A stretch of DNA of 64,000 nucleotides from Termitomyces sp. T153 (GCA_018296165.2 JACKQL020000028.1:496001-560000); one strand, 5' to 3'; shown: positions 22,801-33,203, counted from the first letter of the stretch. Notes: generated from the sequence alone by a model not told the origin. Translations and numbers: made by a program.

Positions 22801-23570
22801 TCTAACAGCTAGATGGAATGCATAAATCAGGAGTTAGAGCAGTATCTCTGCCTCTTTTGCAATGAATGCCAAGATGACTGGGATGAACTCCTCCCTGATG
22901 CCAAATTCCAATACAACAACCACATTCACACATCTACCCAGTTTTCCCCATTCTTCCTTGACACAGGATGGCATCCATGCATGGGTTTTGAACTCTAGGC
23001 CCAGCCCTTGGAGAATGAGGCAGTAAACAAATTTGTGGACCAGATGAAGAGGTTGCAGGAGGAGTCCTGGGCAGTGCTGGCAAAGGCAAAGGATGACATG
23101 GCACAATACTACAACTGCAGGAGGACCCTGGAGCACAAATATCAGTCTGGAGATTGAGTCTACCTGGATGCCTCCAACATTACAACTACCCAGCCCTCAA
23201 AAAAGCTGTCACACTGGCAGTTGGGGCCTTTCACAGTGGAACAACAGGTAGGACCCTTGGCCTATTGACTCTGGCTCCCCATGGGGATGTGCCAGCTTCA
23301 TCCAGTGTTTAATGTGGTCAAACTAACTCTGGCCCCTAAGGATCCTATTCCAGGGTGCTGTCTGCCACCTCTGCCACCCCCTGTGGTAGTCAATGACAAT
23401 GAGGAATACAAGGTGGAGGAAATCCTGGATAGCCATTTATTCTGGAGACAACTACAGTACAAGGTGAAGTGGAAAGGCTACAGGATCAAGCATATCTCCT
23501 GAGAGCTGCAGGAGAACATACATGCCCCTGGACTTGTCAAGGAGTTCCACCAGAGCATCCAGAGGCCCCG
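19880..23570 (+). pseudogene. Gypsy pol (protease, RT, RNase H, integrase, chromodomain)
   Basis: Protease: near 19930 the frame gives ALLDSRAMGLFLNSEFV, where families have DSGAT, so the active-site Gly is Arg. Reverse transcriptase: FFIKKKD at about 20860, then FFGLTNSPTTFQTMM and CVYLDNILIY at about 21195 (usual YLDD; second Asp is Asn). RNase H: WVEANSSNLATGAMLSQ at about 21630 (usual VEADAS, Asp to Asn). Integrase: VAFVDFIVELP at about 22520 and VSDWGPQFV at about 22705 (R to W); the third acidic residue follows a TAG stop at 22810. Chromodomain: EYKVEEILDSHLFWRQLQYK and VKWKGY at about 23400-23490, a module that binds modified histones and steers integration. Most changes are C-to-T or G-to-A. 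Confidence 0.93.
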
Positions 23571-23658
23571 CATGCCATACAAGGGATCTACCCTATCTCA
23601 CCAGTGGACTGAGCAATCAGAGACTTCTTTTACCCTGCACATCAAGATGCCACATGCT

Positions 23659-23671
23659 AGAGGGGGGGTGA
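23659..23671 (+). other. Polypurine tract of Gypsy
   Basis: AGAGGGGGGGTGA directly precedes the TGTCAG start of the right LTR. Such a tract primes plus-strand DNA synthesis. The 12214-12225 tract of the non-autonomous element is almost the same. Confidence 0.85.
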
Positions 23672-24040
23672 TGTCAGAGGACTTCCATTTCCAACCTCTA
23701 CAACTTGTTCCAGCACCTCTGCAGCTTGTTCAATGTGTCTGAGGCTCTTTCTGAAACCCTGGAGATCTTCAGAGAGCTGCAGAGTTCTCCATATTACCTC
23801 AGCAATCATTGCCCTAGGGTTAGGAGTAGCTCCAGTCATCTGTACAGTAGTTCCCACCCCTCTGCCACCCACTGATGTGCTGCACCAAGCAGCAGGGATC
23901 CTTAGACTTGTTCTCTTTGGATTCCCCTCTGCTAGGTGATTAGTTACTGATTGTATCATTGTCTACCCTGCTAATATACTTTGGATTCCCCTCTGCTAGC
24001 TGCATGACTCCAATCCACTGCTCCGGAGGTTACCCTTACA
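23672..24040 (+). repeat. 3' LTR of Gypsy
   Basis: This LTR is 369 bp, the same length as the left one. Relative to the left LTR, the core of the inverted repeat (about 23741-23760, GGCTCTTTCTGAAACC) is in the opposite orientation, while the flanks are colinear. Confidence 0.94.
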
Positions 24041-24366
24041 CTCACCCTACCTCCTTTACCCAAAAACAACATCTCCTGCCTCAAGAAGACTCATCAGAAG
24101 CAACTTTGTAAGCAGAAAGAACAACTGCATGGTAAGCACCAAGACTTCCAAGAGTCCCAGGAGCATGAGGAACAGGAGGAAGTTGACTGCACTAAATGCG
24201 AGAAGAAGACAGTCAATGTGCAACCAGCAAAATATCAATGCATGGGATCAGGGAAGATCAAGAACAGTCATGGTGAAGGTGAGGATGATATAGATGAGGA
24301 CTCCAACAGTGAGGACACTGGCAGTTGTGCCTTGTCTTCCAGGTCCATTTGGTCAGCAAGGGTATA

Positions 24367-25010
24367 GGAATATTGTGACTCAGACAAGGAAATGTAGGTG
24401 CAATGATTGACATGCTTGGACTGACTTCATCATGAACTTGTACTTGAGGAACTTTGTGTACTGACCACTTTGTTTTGGCCTTCCTTTCTGATGCCAGTGC
24501 TTTGACTTGGACTTGCTTGTGACTGGGTCTTGGATGTTTTTTCATTGTTTCTTTTTCATTCCATATATGTTTTCATGGACTTTGTATGTCAATTTGTGTT
24601 TCTTTTCCATGAAAATGTATGAATTTCTGATATCCTGTGACACTTACAATATGATGCATATGATTACTACTGTGATAGAAGATCTAAATGTAAGAAATGA
24701 AAATCATTTGAACATTGTTGTAATGTGATTGCAGAATATAGGCTTTGGGAAATGGTAATCCTATCCTGGGACCAGGATCCCAGAGTACACTCATAATGTC
24801 ACAAGAATAGATCTAAGTTGATGCTGCATACTTTTTGTATCACTCAAAACCCATCATGAGTATTGATTATTTTTAATTATTTTGATTGCTCCAGAATGAT
24901 TAAAAATCAGTGTAAACCCAGCTTTCATACTATGGCTAACCCACCCAGCTAATATATTACACAGATGGGATTGCATTAGTGCTCTTACATGCCCATATTT
25001 TCTGCCTGAT
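24367..25010. other. Unassigned AT-rich, CpG-poor stretch
   Basis: No gene or repeat is recognised. A T-rich open stretch at 24507-24728 is not protein-like. The CpG-poor domain ends at about 25,010-25,020. Confidence 0.4.
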
Positions 25011-25260
25011 TTTTTGCTGATGTCGGCCTGACGTTACTTACCGCCTCTCGCTGATCAGGCTCTTCGTCACAAATGTGACATTCTTCACTGAAACCCTCGA
25101 TGATGTGCTCTTTAACACTAGAAAAGCTTCTCGAGGTTCCGTCGCCAGTAACATCATTCAAAAGTCGATTAATGGCACTACTGTTCAGCCACAATGCTAT
25201 AAACACTACTAAAAATGCCTCGCTACTCTGTCGAGCTAGTTTGCTTTAATTGACGTCAGG
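25011..25260 (-). pseudogene. Isolated exon remnant at the repeat-island edge
   Basis: The minus strand carries an open stretch from about 25240 to 25045 (NSSAINRLLNDVTGDGTSRS; HICDEEPDQREA) ending at a good donor site, GTAAGTAACG. No ATG opens it, and the continuation would fall in the CpG-poor repeat island. It could be the surviving piece of a host gene cut by the island. The family is not recognised. Confidence 0.3.
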
Positions 25261-25821
25261 AATACGTTAAGGTTCGTTGCCCTCGTGAGCGTTTTTGGAG
25301 CGATCCGAAAATCCGCACAGGGTGTAACCGTCACGGGGTGCATGATCCAACTTACACAGCACAGCTTGCCAGACACTTGACGGGGATGCATGCCAATCGA
25401 GGCGCCTCATCTCATAAGCATATACGTCCTACGAGATTGTAGGATCTCGACAGTCGAACGTCTCATAGACTCCGCCGACCTTGACGCATCACAAGTGACA
25501 GTAACAAATTCTAAGTGCTTAACGCTTTATGATCATCATGAGAATCAGCTCCTCCATATGGCCGCGCATTAGACATGTTACTAGCCACATGATATCTTAG
25601 ACGCTTCGTCTAGCAATTGATCAACATAGGAGGTTTAAGGACTTCGTAAGGATGGGCCGTAACAATCAAGTGTGAGTGTGGAGTTTGCCTTTCCTTCCAC
25701 AGAGATGGGATATCTCGATAGGACTCTGACCGGTCATATCTTATCCCCAACGAGCTACCAGGTGCGTGAAACTTCGGTTGGAACATGATTAACCATTCAC
25801 TATCATCTAAGTCCTTCGACC
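25261..25821. other. Intergenic, nothing recognised
   Basis: CpG content is normal. No frame has protein-like features. The far end would hold the former promoter of the kinase pseudogene. Confidence 0.4.
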
Positions 25822-27185
25822 TTGCCTGAAAATGCTGAACGAATTCAACTTCTCCGTCTCAGAGTTGGAATTTCTAGCGCTCAGACAGGATCTTGCTTTG
25901 GTGACGATGGATCCACGGACTGGGACAGTTATATCATAAAATCCTCAATCAATTTCGGGTCGCCTCTAACGGCCTCGTCCACAGATAGCTTACGTCCTGA
26001 GACCTCCGCACAGATCACAGAGATCTCTGCACACCTACTCAAGGCTTTTACTACTCCCGAAGCATATATGAAATTTCTGAGTCATCGTGGGGAGTCGGCT
26101 CAGGATTCTCTCGATCTTGAAAGTGCGTAAATCCATTCCCAGCTGTTTTAGCGTGGCTTTACTTGTCGTCTAGCTATCAGATCATGTGCCTCTCAAGCCA
26201 CAATTTCGTGTGCTGCTCTATGTTGCGTTCGTTAGACTATGCCGAAAATCCGAACTTTGTCCTCGATCGTTCTATCTTCTGATGTGAAGGACAGAGAAGA
26301 GTATTCACACCCGGCCGGATATTTTGGCGACATTTATAAGGCTTATCACAAAGGAAAGCCCGTATGTCTCAAGATTGTCAGGTTGTATCATAAATCAAGT
26401 CAAGCTCAATTTAAGGTATGACAAATTCGGTGTCCTACTGAGATGTCGCTCATTGTTTCATTTGTCAGGCTTTCTGGCGTGAAGCTGTTATCTGGGCTCA
26501 GTTATCGCATCCTAACGTCCTCCCGTTTTATGGCATCCACTTCCTCAGCGATCCACGCAAAAGCTTTTGTTTGGTTTCGCCTTGGATGTGTAGAGGAAAT
26601 GTTCTCGAGTTTTTGGCCGAGGAACCCAACGCTCACCGACTCCGTTTAGTGAGTGATTTTCGGTAGATCATTACGACATCAGCAGTCTGATTCGAGTTTA
26701 TCCAGATTTGCGGTATAGCTTCAGGGATGGAACATCTACATAAAAATGGTGTCGTTCATGGAGATTTGAAATCTTTGAATATTCTCGTAGCAGAGCCCGA
26801 GCAAGCGCTCCTTACTGATTTCGGGTTTTCCTATGTCACGGATGACAACGGCCTCCAAGGCCCAACTCTCTCCTCTTCGCATGCTTTCGGAGGCACAAGG
26901 GCATATGAAGCTCCTGAGAGACCAGAAGATCCGGAGAGCAGAAGAACGGAAAAAAAGTGACATTTTCGCTTTTGGGATGGTTTGTTATGAGGTAGCACCA
27001 TATATCTGTGTCTTTGACTGGAGGCTTATACTCCATATAGTTGTTTACCTATCCGCCTCTTGCCAACATGAAAACGATGAACATCTCATCCGCTCATTTG
27101 AAAATAGTACATGTTTCTCCCCAATCTCTCGAAGCGTTCACAGAGTATTCAGGAACGGGCTTGACCAACTTGAATGAGATATGGC
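25822..27185 (+). pseudogene. Protein kinase paralogue A, frameshifted and truncated
   Basis: The locus is colinear with the two intact kinases downstream. The N-terminal helical region reads SAHLLKAFTTPEAYMKFLSH. The next exon (from about 26171) reads FVRLCRKSELCPRSF, and the P-loop segment YFGDIYKAYHKGKPVCLKIV follows in another frame. The next part gives AVIWAQLSHPNVLPFYGIHF. After an intron it gives GVVHGDLKSLNILV and LLTDFGFSYV (catalytic and DFG motifs). A frameshift then leads to KSDIFAFGMVCYE. There are at least two frameshifts (about 26280 and 26930), no usable in-frame ATG in exon 1, and a damaged exon 1 donor. The last exon is cut near 27185 by a gag fragment, so the C-lobe is lost. 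Confidence 0.88.
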
Positions 27186-28325
27186 AAGTCTCTTTAAGTC
27201 CGGGCGGGTCGGCCTGTGACAGTGGTCACCGGAATCACGTTGGGTGACTTACATTCCTAGGCAAACAATACAATATGTAATTCTGCCAGATAAGTTTTCA
27301 TTGAACAAACTGAAAACTCAAATCTTGCGACATAATGACATTGCCTCTAAGGATCCATCAAGTCTACCATGATTGTCTCAAGTTTGTACTCTCGCCGATC
27401 ACATCGATATCTGACCTGGCAGAGGAACACCCGCTCTGTCTGCATGTTGCTACAGCGAATCCAAGAAATCCTGGGCTCTCTTCCCATTGAAAGACGGCGC
27501 ATACTCGTCGTACGGCCAATTCTGATACTCACACTGACCAATGAGCTCCTCGATGTCGACATGCCTTCCCCATATCCCTCGCTCGACGACGATCCCCCCT
27601 GCCTTTATCATTCCATCCTCAGCCATCATCCTATATGTGCGATTCTTTAGTCAGAATGAGGAATATGATGAGTGCTTGGCGATCGCCCTCTGCGTGTGAT
27701 ACGCGTTCAATATGCTAGTCCCCTGCGGTGGTCACCAACATCTGTGCACAAGGAAAACCAATGTCGATTGATCCAGGCCCAAACAAGTTCTCGTGATTCG
27801 TTCCTTGGTGAACGTCTGAAAAGAAGTCACTCCTAGAAACTTTTCGATATCTTCAATGGCATGTTGGGGGAAACTATCCTGTTTTAGGCAGACACATTCT
27901 AGAGAAGGCTCTGCACTCCATATGCATCATGCCAATGAGCGTTAAGATTTGCTCTTGCAAAAGTCTTTGTGACCGGGTGCTTTTGAATCATAGTGCGTGC
28001 CCCGTGGTCAAGACATGGGGACGAGCACATGAGGTACCTAAGGCACCGAACATTGGATTCCTCGGGACAAAGGTCGTTTCACAGCCGCGAGTAACCCTTT
28101 CTAATCAGCTATAATGTGAAATGTCTACTCTCTACCAGTAACTGGTGTTCTTCATGAATGCGACAGTGGCGAGTATACTTATGGGTTGAGTTGACTTTCC
28201 ACGTTGCCAGATAATAGTGAGTAGTTCAGATCAATATGGCCCCGAAAATGCCCTGAAGATGTCTCTCTTTGATGCTGGGAGGCATTAGTAATGAATCAGG
28301 AGTTACAGTTCATGAAAGAAAGCAA
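27185..28325 (-). pseudogene. Gypsy-type gag fragment, CpG-rich copy
   Basis: On the minus strand this copy gives YDEYAPSFNGKRAQDFLDSL with an adjacent HADRAGVPLPGQ segment, the same gag core as at 3160-4298. It shares the same limits as that copy, but its CpG sites are largely intact. Stops are present (for example after DFLDSL), so it is also non-functional. It ends inside the last exon of the kinase pseudogene on the left and about 390 bp before the next kinase on the right. No LTR or target-site duplication was seen, so it may have arrived as a partial copy. Confidence 0.75.
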
Positions 28326-28614
28326 GTAATATGCGTAAGCGGCGAGGAACCCGGTATTCTGCTGGTAGAGATGATTCCTCAGACCTCACGTCTGATGGGT
28401 TCCTTCTAACCACGATTCTCACAGGTCGACTGTTTTGAATAGAATTGGCCGCGCAGTCCCAAGCAATACAATGGACCCTAATCTAGCAAAAAAGACCCTG
28501 TGTTATGGCAAGGAGATCAAAGTTTGGAAGATGTTTCTACGAAAGAAAGGCTTATGTCATGTCCGATTGGGCTCGGGCGCACTTCAAAGTTCGCACCACG
28601 ACGGCCTGTTTGCA

Positions 28615-28620
28615 TATAAA
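28615..28620 (+). promoter_or_regulatory. TATA box of kinase B
   Basis: TATAAA in the context GCATATAAAAACC lies 93 bp before the ATG at 28713, a usual spacing for a fungal core promoter. There is no other strong candidate between the gag fragment and the gene. Confidence 0.5.
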
Positions 28621-28712
28621 AACCTCCCTTTCGTGGTTACAACGTCGGCATCAATCCCCAATCACCCTCTTACTGTCCGACGGAACTAACAATACCAGAG
28701 AGATTGTTCACA

Positions 28713-30242
28713 ATGAACCACGACTTCTCATCCGACTCAGGATATCTTGCTGCACAGACTGGATGGCATCCATCTTCAGACTTAGACACTCGAATGTTAT
28801 CCTCTGCTTCTGCTTGTAAATCGACCGTGGATGCCTCGCGTATAGATAGCTTAGGCCCAGAAGTTGGCCCCCAGGTCACAAACATATGTAACTCTCTGCT
28901 AAATGTCTTCAAAGACCGCGAGAATTACGCCAAGTTTCTCCAACATCATGGTGAAGCAGCCAAAGACTTGCTCGATATTCTTCAAAAGGTGCAGCAAATA
29001 GTTCTCTCCTTGTTTCAGTGGTGACATTACTCTGGTTGCGTAGCTATTGGACCATGCTCCACTCATGCCTGAATTTCGGAAAATTCTTTATGTGGCTCTT
29101 GTCAGACTTTGTCGTAAATCTGAGCTGTGTCCTCGATCTTTCAAACTGGAAGGAGTGACCGACAGGTCAGGCGAGGCTCAGTCGCGTGGCACTTTTGGGG
29201 ATGTATATCAAGCTTGCTACGATGGGAGCCTTGTATGCCTTAAAGCTGTCAAGGTATATCCAGAGAATCTCAGCAAGGAAGAGTTCGAACGTAAGAAAGT
29301 TCTCACTCGCAAGGTATGTAGAATTCACTTGCCGTTATTTGCACTATTCTCACGAGTTTTGTTAGGCATTTTCTCGCGAAGCTGTCGTCTGGGGCCAGTT
29401 GTCGCATTCCAATATTCTTCCGTTCTACGGCATCTGCTTCTTGAACGAGGAATTGCATCTCGTTTCACCTCTGGTACCAAAAGGAAACGTCTGGCAATTT
29501 TTAAATGTGCCTGAGAGGCTTGAAGCGGATCGAACTCAACTAGTCAGTTACTTGCTGATTTTGTTCTGTCGTTGGGAGTTTTACTTTGGTTTTTTCAGAT
29601 TTCTGGCGTCTCTGCTGGGATGGAATATCTTCATCAGAATGGCGTCGCTCATGGAGACTTGAAGTGTTTAAATGTCCTCGTCGCGGAACCCGAGCAAGCA
29701 CTTCTTGCAGACTTTGGTTTCTCCTATGTTACGGACAACGATGGCCTCCAGCATTGGAGCCTTTCATCCAGTCATCAAAAGGGTGGAACTTTTGAATTTG
29801 AAGCCCCAGAACTACTTTTCAGTAATCATAAGAAGAGGAGAGATGGAGCGAGTGATGTATTCGCTTTTGGTATGCTTTGCTACGAGGTAGTGCAAGCGAA
29901 TACATTCTAGAAAGACGCTGACACTCAAGATAGATGTTTGTCCTTCCGAAGGCCAAGGACATCAGAACGATCCATGGACACCTCGTCTATTCATCTGAAC
30001 CTAAACTCCCTGAGCGCCCTGTAATCAATGCGACGCGCGGTCTGACTGACGATATGTGGGCACTCATAGAGAGGTGCTTGTCTCCGGAGCCAAACTGTCG
30101 TCCAAAAGCGAAAGAGATCAAGCAAGGATTGCCGTCGAGCTCCGCAGGGGACCGGATTATGAACAGAAGGATACGGCCTGGCTTTGAACAGGTCAATGAT
30201 GCTACGATCAAAAAAGCCTACAAACATCTACGTGCACTCTGA
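28713..30242 (+). CDS. Protein kinase paralogue B (TKL-like, HGD type)
   Basis: Five exons join in phase: 28713-28988, 29044-29313, 29366-29542, 29599-29886, 29934-30242, about 439 residues. All introns are 47-56 nt with GT...AG. An N-terminal helical region (about residues 40-125) is shared by the three paralogues (YAKFLQHHGEAAKDLLDIL; LVRLCRKSELCPRSF). The kinase domain follows: GTFGDVYQ P-loop, VCLKAVKV with the ATP-site Lys, FSREAVVWGQLSHSNILPFYG, HGDLKCLNVLV (HGD for HRD), LLADFGFSY, EFEAPEL, DVFAFGMLCYE. All catalytic residues are present, so it could be active. Its substrate is unknown. Exon 5 replaces the usual ILTGxxPF with MFVLPKA, so the start of that exon could be misread. It is most similar to paralogue C downstream. 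Confidence 0.87.
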
Positions 30243-31407
30243 ATACTCAAGCGCTCAGCGCTCATCGATCATCCCTTAGTTACCTGTAAGACTTCCACTT
30301 GTTGTTCGACCTACGGCTTGCGTCATTCCGAAACAACTTTTATACTGGATGTGTTTCTTAGTCATGTTTTCTTCTGTCCAAGATCCGAGTATTTGGCAAA
30401 CCTGAAGTTTTTTAGTGATGTCACAGAGAAGAAGCCACAACTAGGATGTAGAACATGGGAACGCAATCCAGTAGTGATTGGCGAACGCTAGTCGCCTGAA
30501 GCAGACTTCGACTCGATGATATCTATCTACTATCAGATGAGACTAATAGAAGTTAGCTATGTGCACGCTTGGTCGTATGATGCGAAATGGCTTGTTCCAG
30601 TGGAAGCTATGGGACACTAAACATCTATGCGGTGTTAGGATGTTACTAGATTTAGATTTCATGTTTTTTGTTCTCATGACGCGTCATAACGCGTATACTT
30701 CTTCTCTGCTGCCTAAATGGACCCCTCCAAAACCTACGCATCATAAGTGCGGCAAATGTCGGCTTACATCACCGGCTAACGCGTCGAATTTTACTTGTTT
30801 GAAACAACAGTCGTTGTCTGAAAAAAATAGACGGCACGTAAACGAAGAAAATGCAGGATCAGATCAGGATGATCAAAGATCTCACGGATCTCTTGTCTGA
30901 TCTTCCTGTTGTATATTGGGACGAGATTTTACATTCGATTGAAAATCTTTTCGAGGCCGAGGACATCATTAGTCTCGAAGCTCGCACGTTAGATAAGTAT
31001 AAGAAACCTTTCTTGAAGAAAGTAAAGCTTTTGAAGAGGCAGCACATATTCTTCGCAGTCAGATCCAATTCAACAACGAGATTTGGATGAAGGCCTTGAG
31101 TGATGGCAAATTCGGTCGTGACGTCACTGATTTCGTCAATGATATGACAAAAACGGGGAGAATACGCGGTACGACGTGGGCAGAGGGGCAGTCATAGTCG
31201 GAGAAACGACGAACACGCGATACAATGGGATACGTACAGCGGGAAATATCATAACTTCATAGAACCCTTAGGAAATATTTCCGGCAATCTCCGAAAGTCA
31301 CTTGCCTGCGAAGCATCTGCTGGGGTGAATAGCTTCCAATACGGGCCGAGGAGAATGTTGCCATAGCAAATTTCTTGACACGTGTACCACTTGGTAATAA
31401 CTTCCTC
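30243..31407 (+). other. Spacer with a possible broken small gene
   Basis: At 30851-31190 two overlapping plus-strand frames both look protein-like. The first reads IKDLTDLLSDLPVVYWDEIL then FEAEDIISLEARTLDKYKK. The second, from about 31010, reads FEEAAHILRSQIQFNNEIWM then GRDVTDFVNDMTKTGR before a stop near 31195. A frameshift or unrecognised intron near 31000 would join them. No family is recognised. 31196-31407 would contain the promoter of kinase C. Confidence 0.35.
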
Positions 31408-33025
31408 ATGTCAAATGGAACCGAGACAACTGGACCAGGAGGTTCTGATCCATCGTCCAGCAATGGATGTTGTACAAACTTATTCGAAGCACAAACCCTT
31501 CCTACTAATTTCCTTCGCGCACAAACAAGATCCTGTTCCGAAGATGAGGACTGGGACAAGAACGTTTTGTCATCTTCTGGCGCCAATTTCTCATTTATAG
31601 ATATCCCTCGCGCACGAAACTTGGGTTTAGGCATCGGTAACGAAATCATAGATATCTGCGCGTTGCTCGCTGGTATCTTTTCCACACGAGAAAAGTACAC
31701 GAAGTTTCTGAGCTATCGCGGTGATGTAGCTCAAGATGTGCTTGATCTCCTTCAGAAGGTGTGCGATGCAAGCCTGATTTGTTCGAGCATCCCGTAAAAT
31801 TCTTTGTCTAGCTATCAGATCATGCTCCCCTCGAACCTCGATTTCACATGGTCATTAAAGTGGCTCTTGTTCGATTGAGTAGAAAATCAGAATTATATCC
31901 CCGTTGTTTCACTGTTGACGGGGTCATCAAAAAGGAAGGATATCCACAATCGGCTGGGAATTTTGGCGACGTCTATCAAGCCTATCACAATGGACAGCCT
32001 ATATGCTTGAAGATATGCAGATTATACCAGCATTCTGATCAATCTCTACTTTCCAAGGTATATAGAAATTCACTCTTCGTGAATTTACATTCGATATTTA
32101 TCACATACACACAGATTTTCTATCGTGAAGTTATAATTTGGGGTCAGCTCTTCCATCCTAATGTCCTCCCATTTTATGGTATCCATCGTCTTGGCGATTT
32201 CCGGAACAGCTTGTGCCTCGTATCGCCTTGGATATCGAGCGGAAACATCAGAGACTTTCTATCTGTAAAGCCATACGTTGATCGAATACCTCTGGTACAG
32301 GATTCCTGCTTCGCTTTGTCTGTTACTCTACGATGACGTCATATTCTACCCAGATCTGCGACGTTGCTGGAGGAATGGAGTATCTTCACATGAACGGAGT
32401 CGTCCATGGCGACCTGAAGAGTACAAACATACTTGTTACGAACTTTGAACGAGCCTGTCTTACGGATTTCGGGATCTCGTATATTTCCAACAACACTGCC
32501 CTTATGGGACATGCCCTCTCATCCAATTATGATCCTTCTAGAGCGAGCTTCGAAGCTCCAGAGCTCATTGATTTGGATGCGGAGTACAGTGAAAAAACGC
32601 AGGCGAGTGATGTGTACGCTTTTGGGATGGTCTGTTTTGAGGTACAGCAATTTTTAATGCAAGTCGAGACTCTAACAACTATGCAAAATCAGATTTTGAC
32701 TGGAGAGCGACCCTTTGGCAACTCTGGTCCCATGCTTGTTTATCAAAAGACTGTAAGAGGTGAAGGTCCTAGCCGACCAACTGATGTAAAGTGCCTGGAA
32801 TTTGGTTTGACCGATGATCTCTGGGCATTAATGGAGAAATGTTGGTCATTGTTTCCTCAAGATCGGCCAAGTGCTACCCAGATCACACGATGTCTACCAC
32901 ATGTAAAAGAGCGCCCAACCGATCAATGGACGCGTTTCCAACGACCTGACTTTGATACGACCAGTGGACATGCGGATGAAACGATCGCGAAAGCATTCCC
33001 ACACCTGCAAAGGCTCCTTGTGTAA
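31408..33025 (+). CDS. Protein kinase paralogue C (TKL-like, HGD type)
   Basis: Five exons join in phase: 31408-31758, 31812-32057, 32115-32294, 32354-32641, 32693-33025, giving 465 residues. Intron positions match those of paralogue B. The N-terminus is variable and Ser-rich. The shared helical region follows (YTKFLSYRGDVAQDVLDLLQ; ALVRLSRKSELYPRCF). Then comes the kinase domain: GNFGDVYQAYHNGQPICLKI, HPNVLPFYGIHRL, GGMEYLHMNGVVHGDLKST, LTDFGISYI, FEAPELI, DVYAFGMVCFE, ILTGERPFGN, LTDDLWALMEKCW, DRPSATQI. All core catalytic residues are present. I chose ATG 31408 because no in-frame ATG lies upstream before a stop. It is cytosolic by default, since no signal peptide or membrane segment is seen. 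It belongs to the expanded kinases of Agaricomycetes. Confidence 0.9.
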
Positions 33026-33203
33026 GAAAAAAATTTGAAATCATAGTTTCTTTGTCGTAAACCATCGGTATTTCTAACTCAGTCGTCGTATCTCATGCAC
33101 TGGCATTTTCCCCAGTCAACTGGTGAATAACTGGAACAAACTAGGTTTGTAAACACAGTCAAAACTCAAAGAGGAGGTACGTAACTTCAAGCTTAAGTGG
33201 ACC

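Larger units (their letters stand above)
18100..24040 (+). mobile_element. Complete chromodomain Ty3/Gypsy retrotransposon (defective)
   Basis: Two 369-bp LTRs (18100-18468 and 23672-24040), both TGTCAG...CTTACA, enclose a 5.2-kb internal region. The target-site duplication is CTCAC on both sides (18095-18099, 24041-24045). The order gag, protease, reverse transcriptase, RNase H, integrase, chromodomain is that of a chromovirus. A polypurine tract ending in GGGGGGGTGA precedes the right LTR. The LTRs differ by very roughly a tenth of positions, mostly transitions, plus an inverted core, so the insertion is not recent. Stops throughout make it non-autonomous now. Confidence 0.96.
17680..24366 (+). 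pseudogene. DUF6698-like gene remnant, split by the Gypsy element
   Basis: Left of the Gypsy element the plus strand encodes CTRISPKIIAYSAIQ, an intron starting GTATATAATC and ending CAAAG (about 17815-17860), then SQWNMTDSQFLYHNFYYNIL and WAQDTLNFWNQ. This order resembles the C-terminal part of the DUF6698 proteins common in Agaricomycetes (xTPxxIAYxAxQ ... FYxxI ... WWNxQ). A second intron (18002-18048, GTAAGTGCTAATT to TTATCAG) leads into an exon that reaches the target site at 18099. The same frame resumes at 24046 and runs through a Lys/Gln- and Glu-rich segment with CTKCEKK to a stop at about 24366. The unbroken phase across the duplicated CTCAC supports one original exon. The start was not found. 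Confidence 0.5.
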
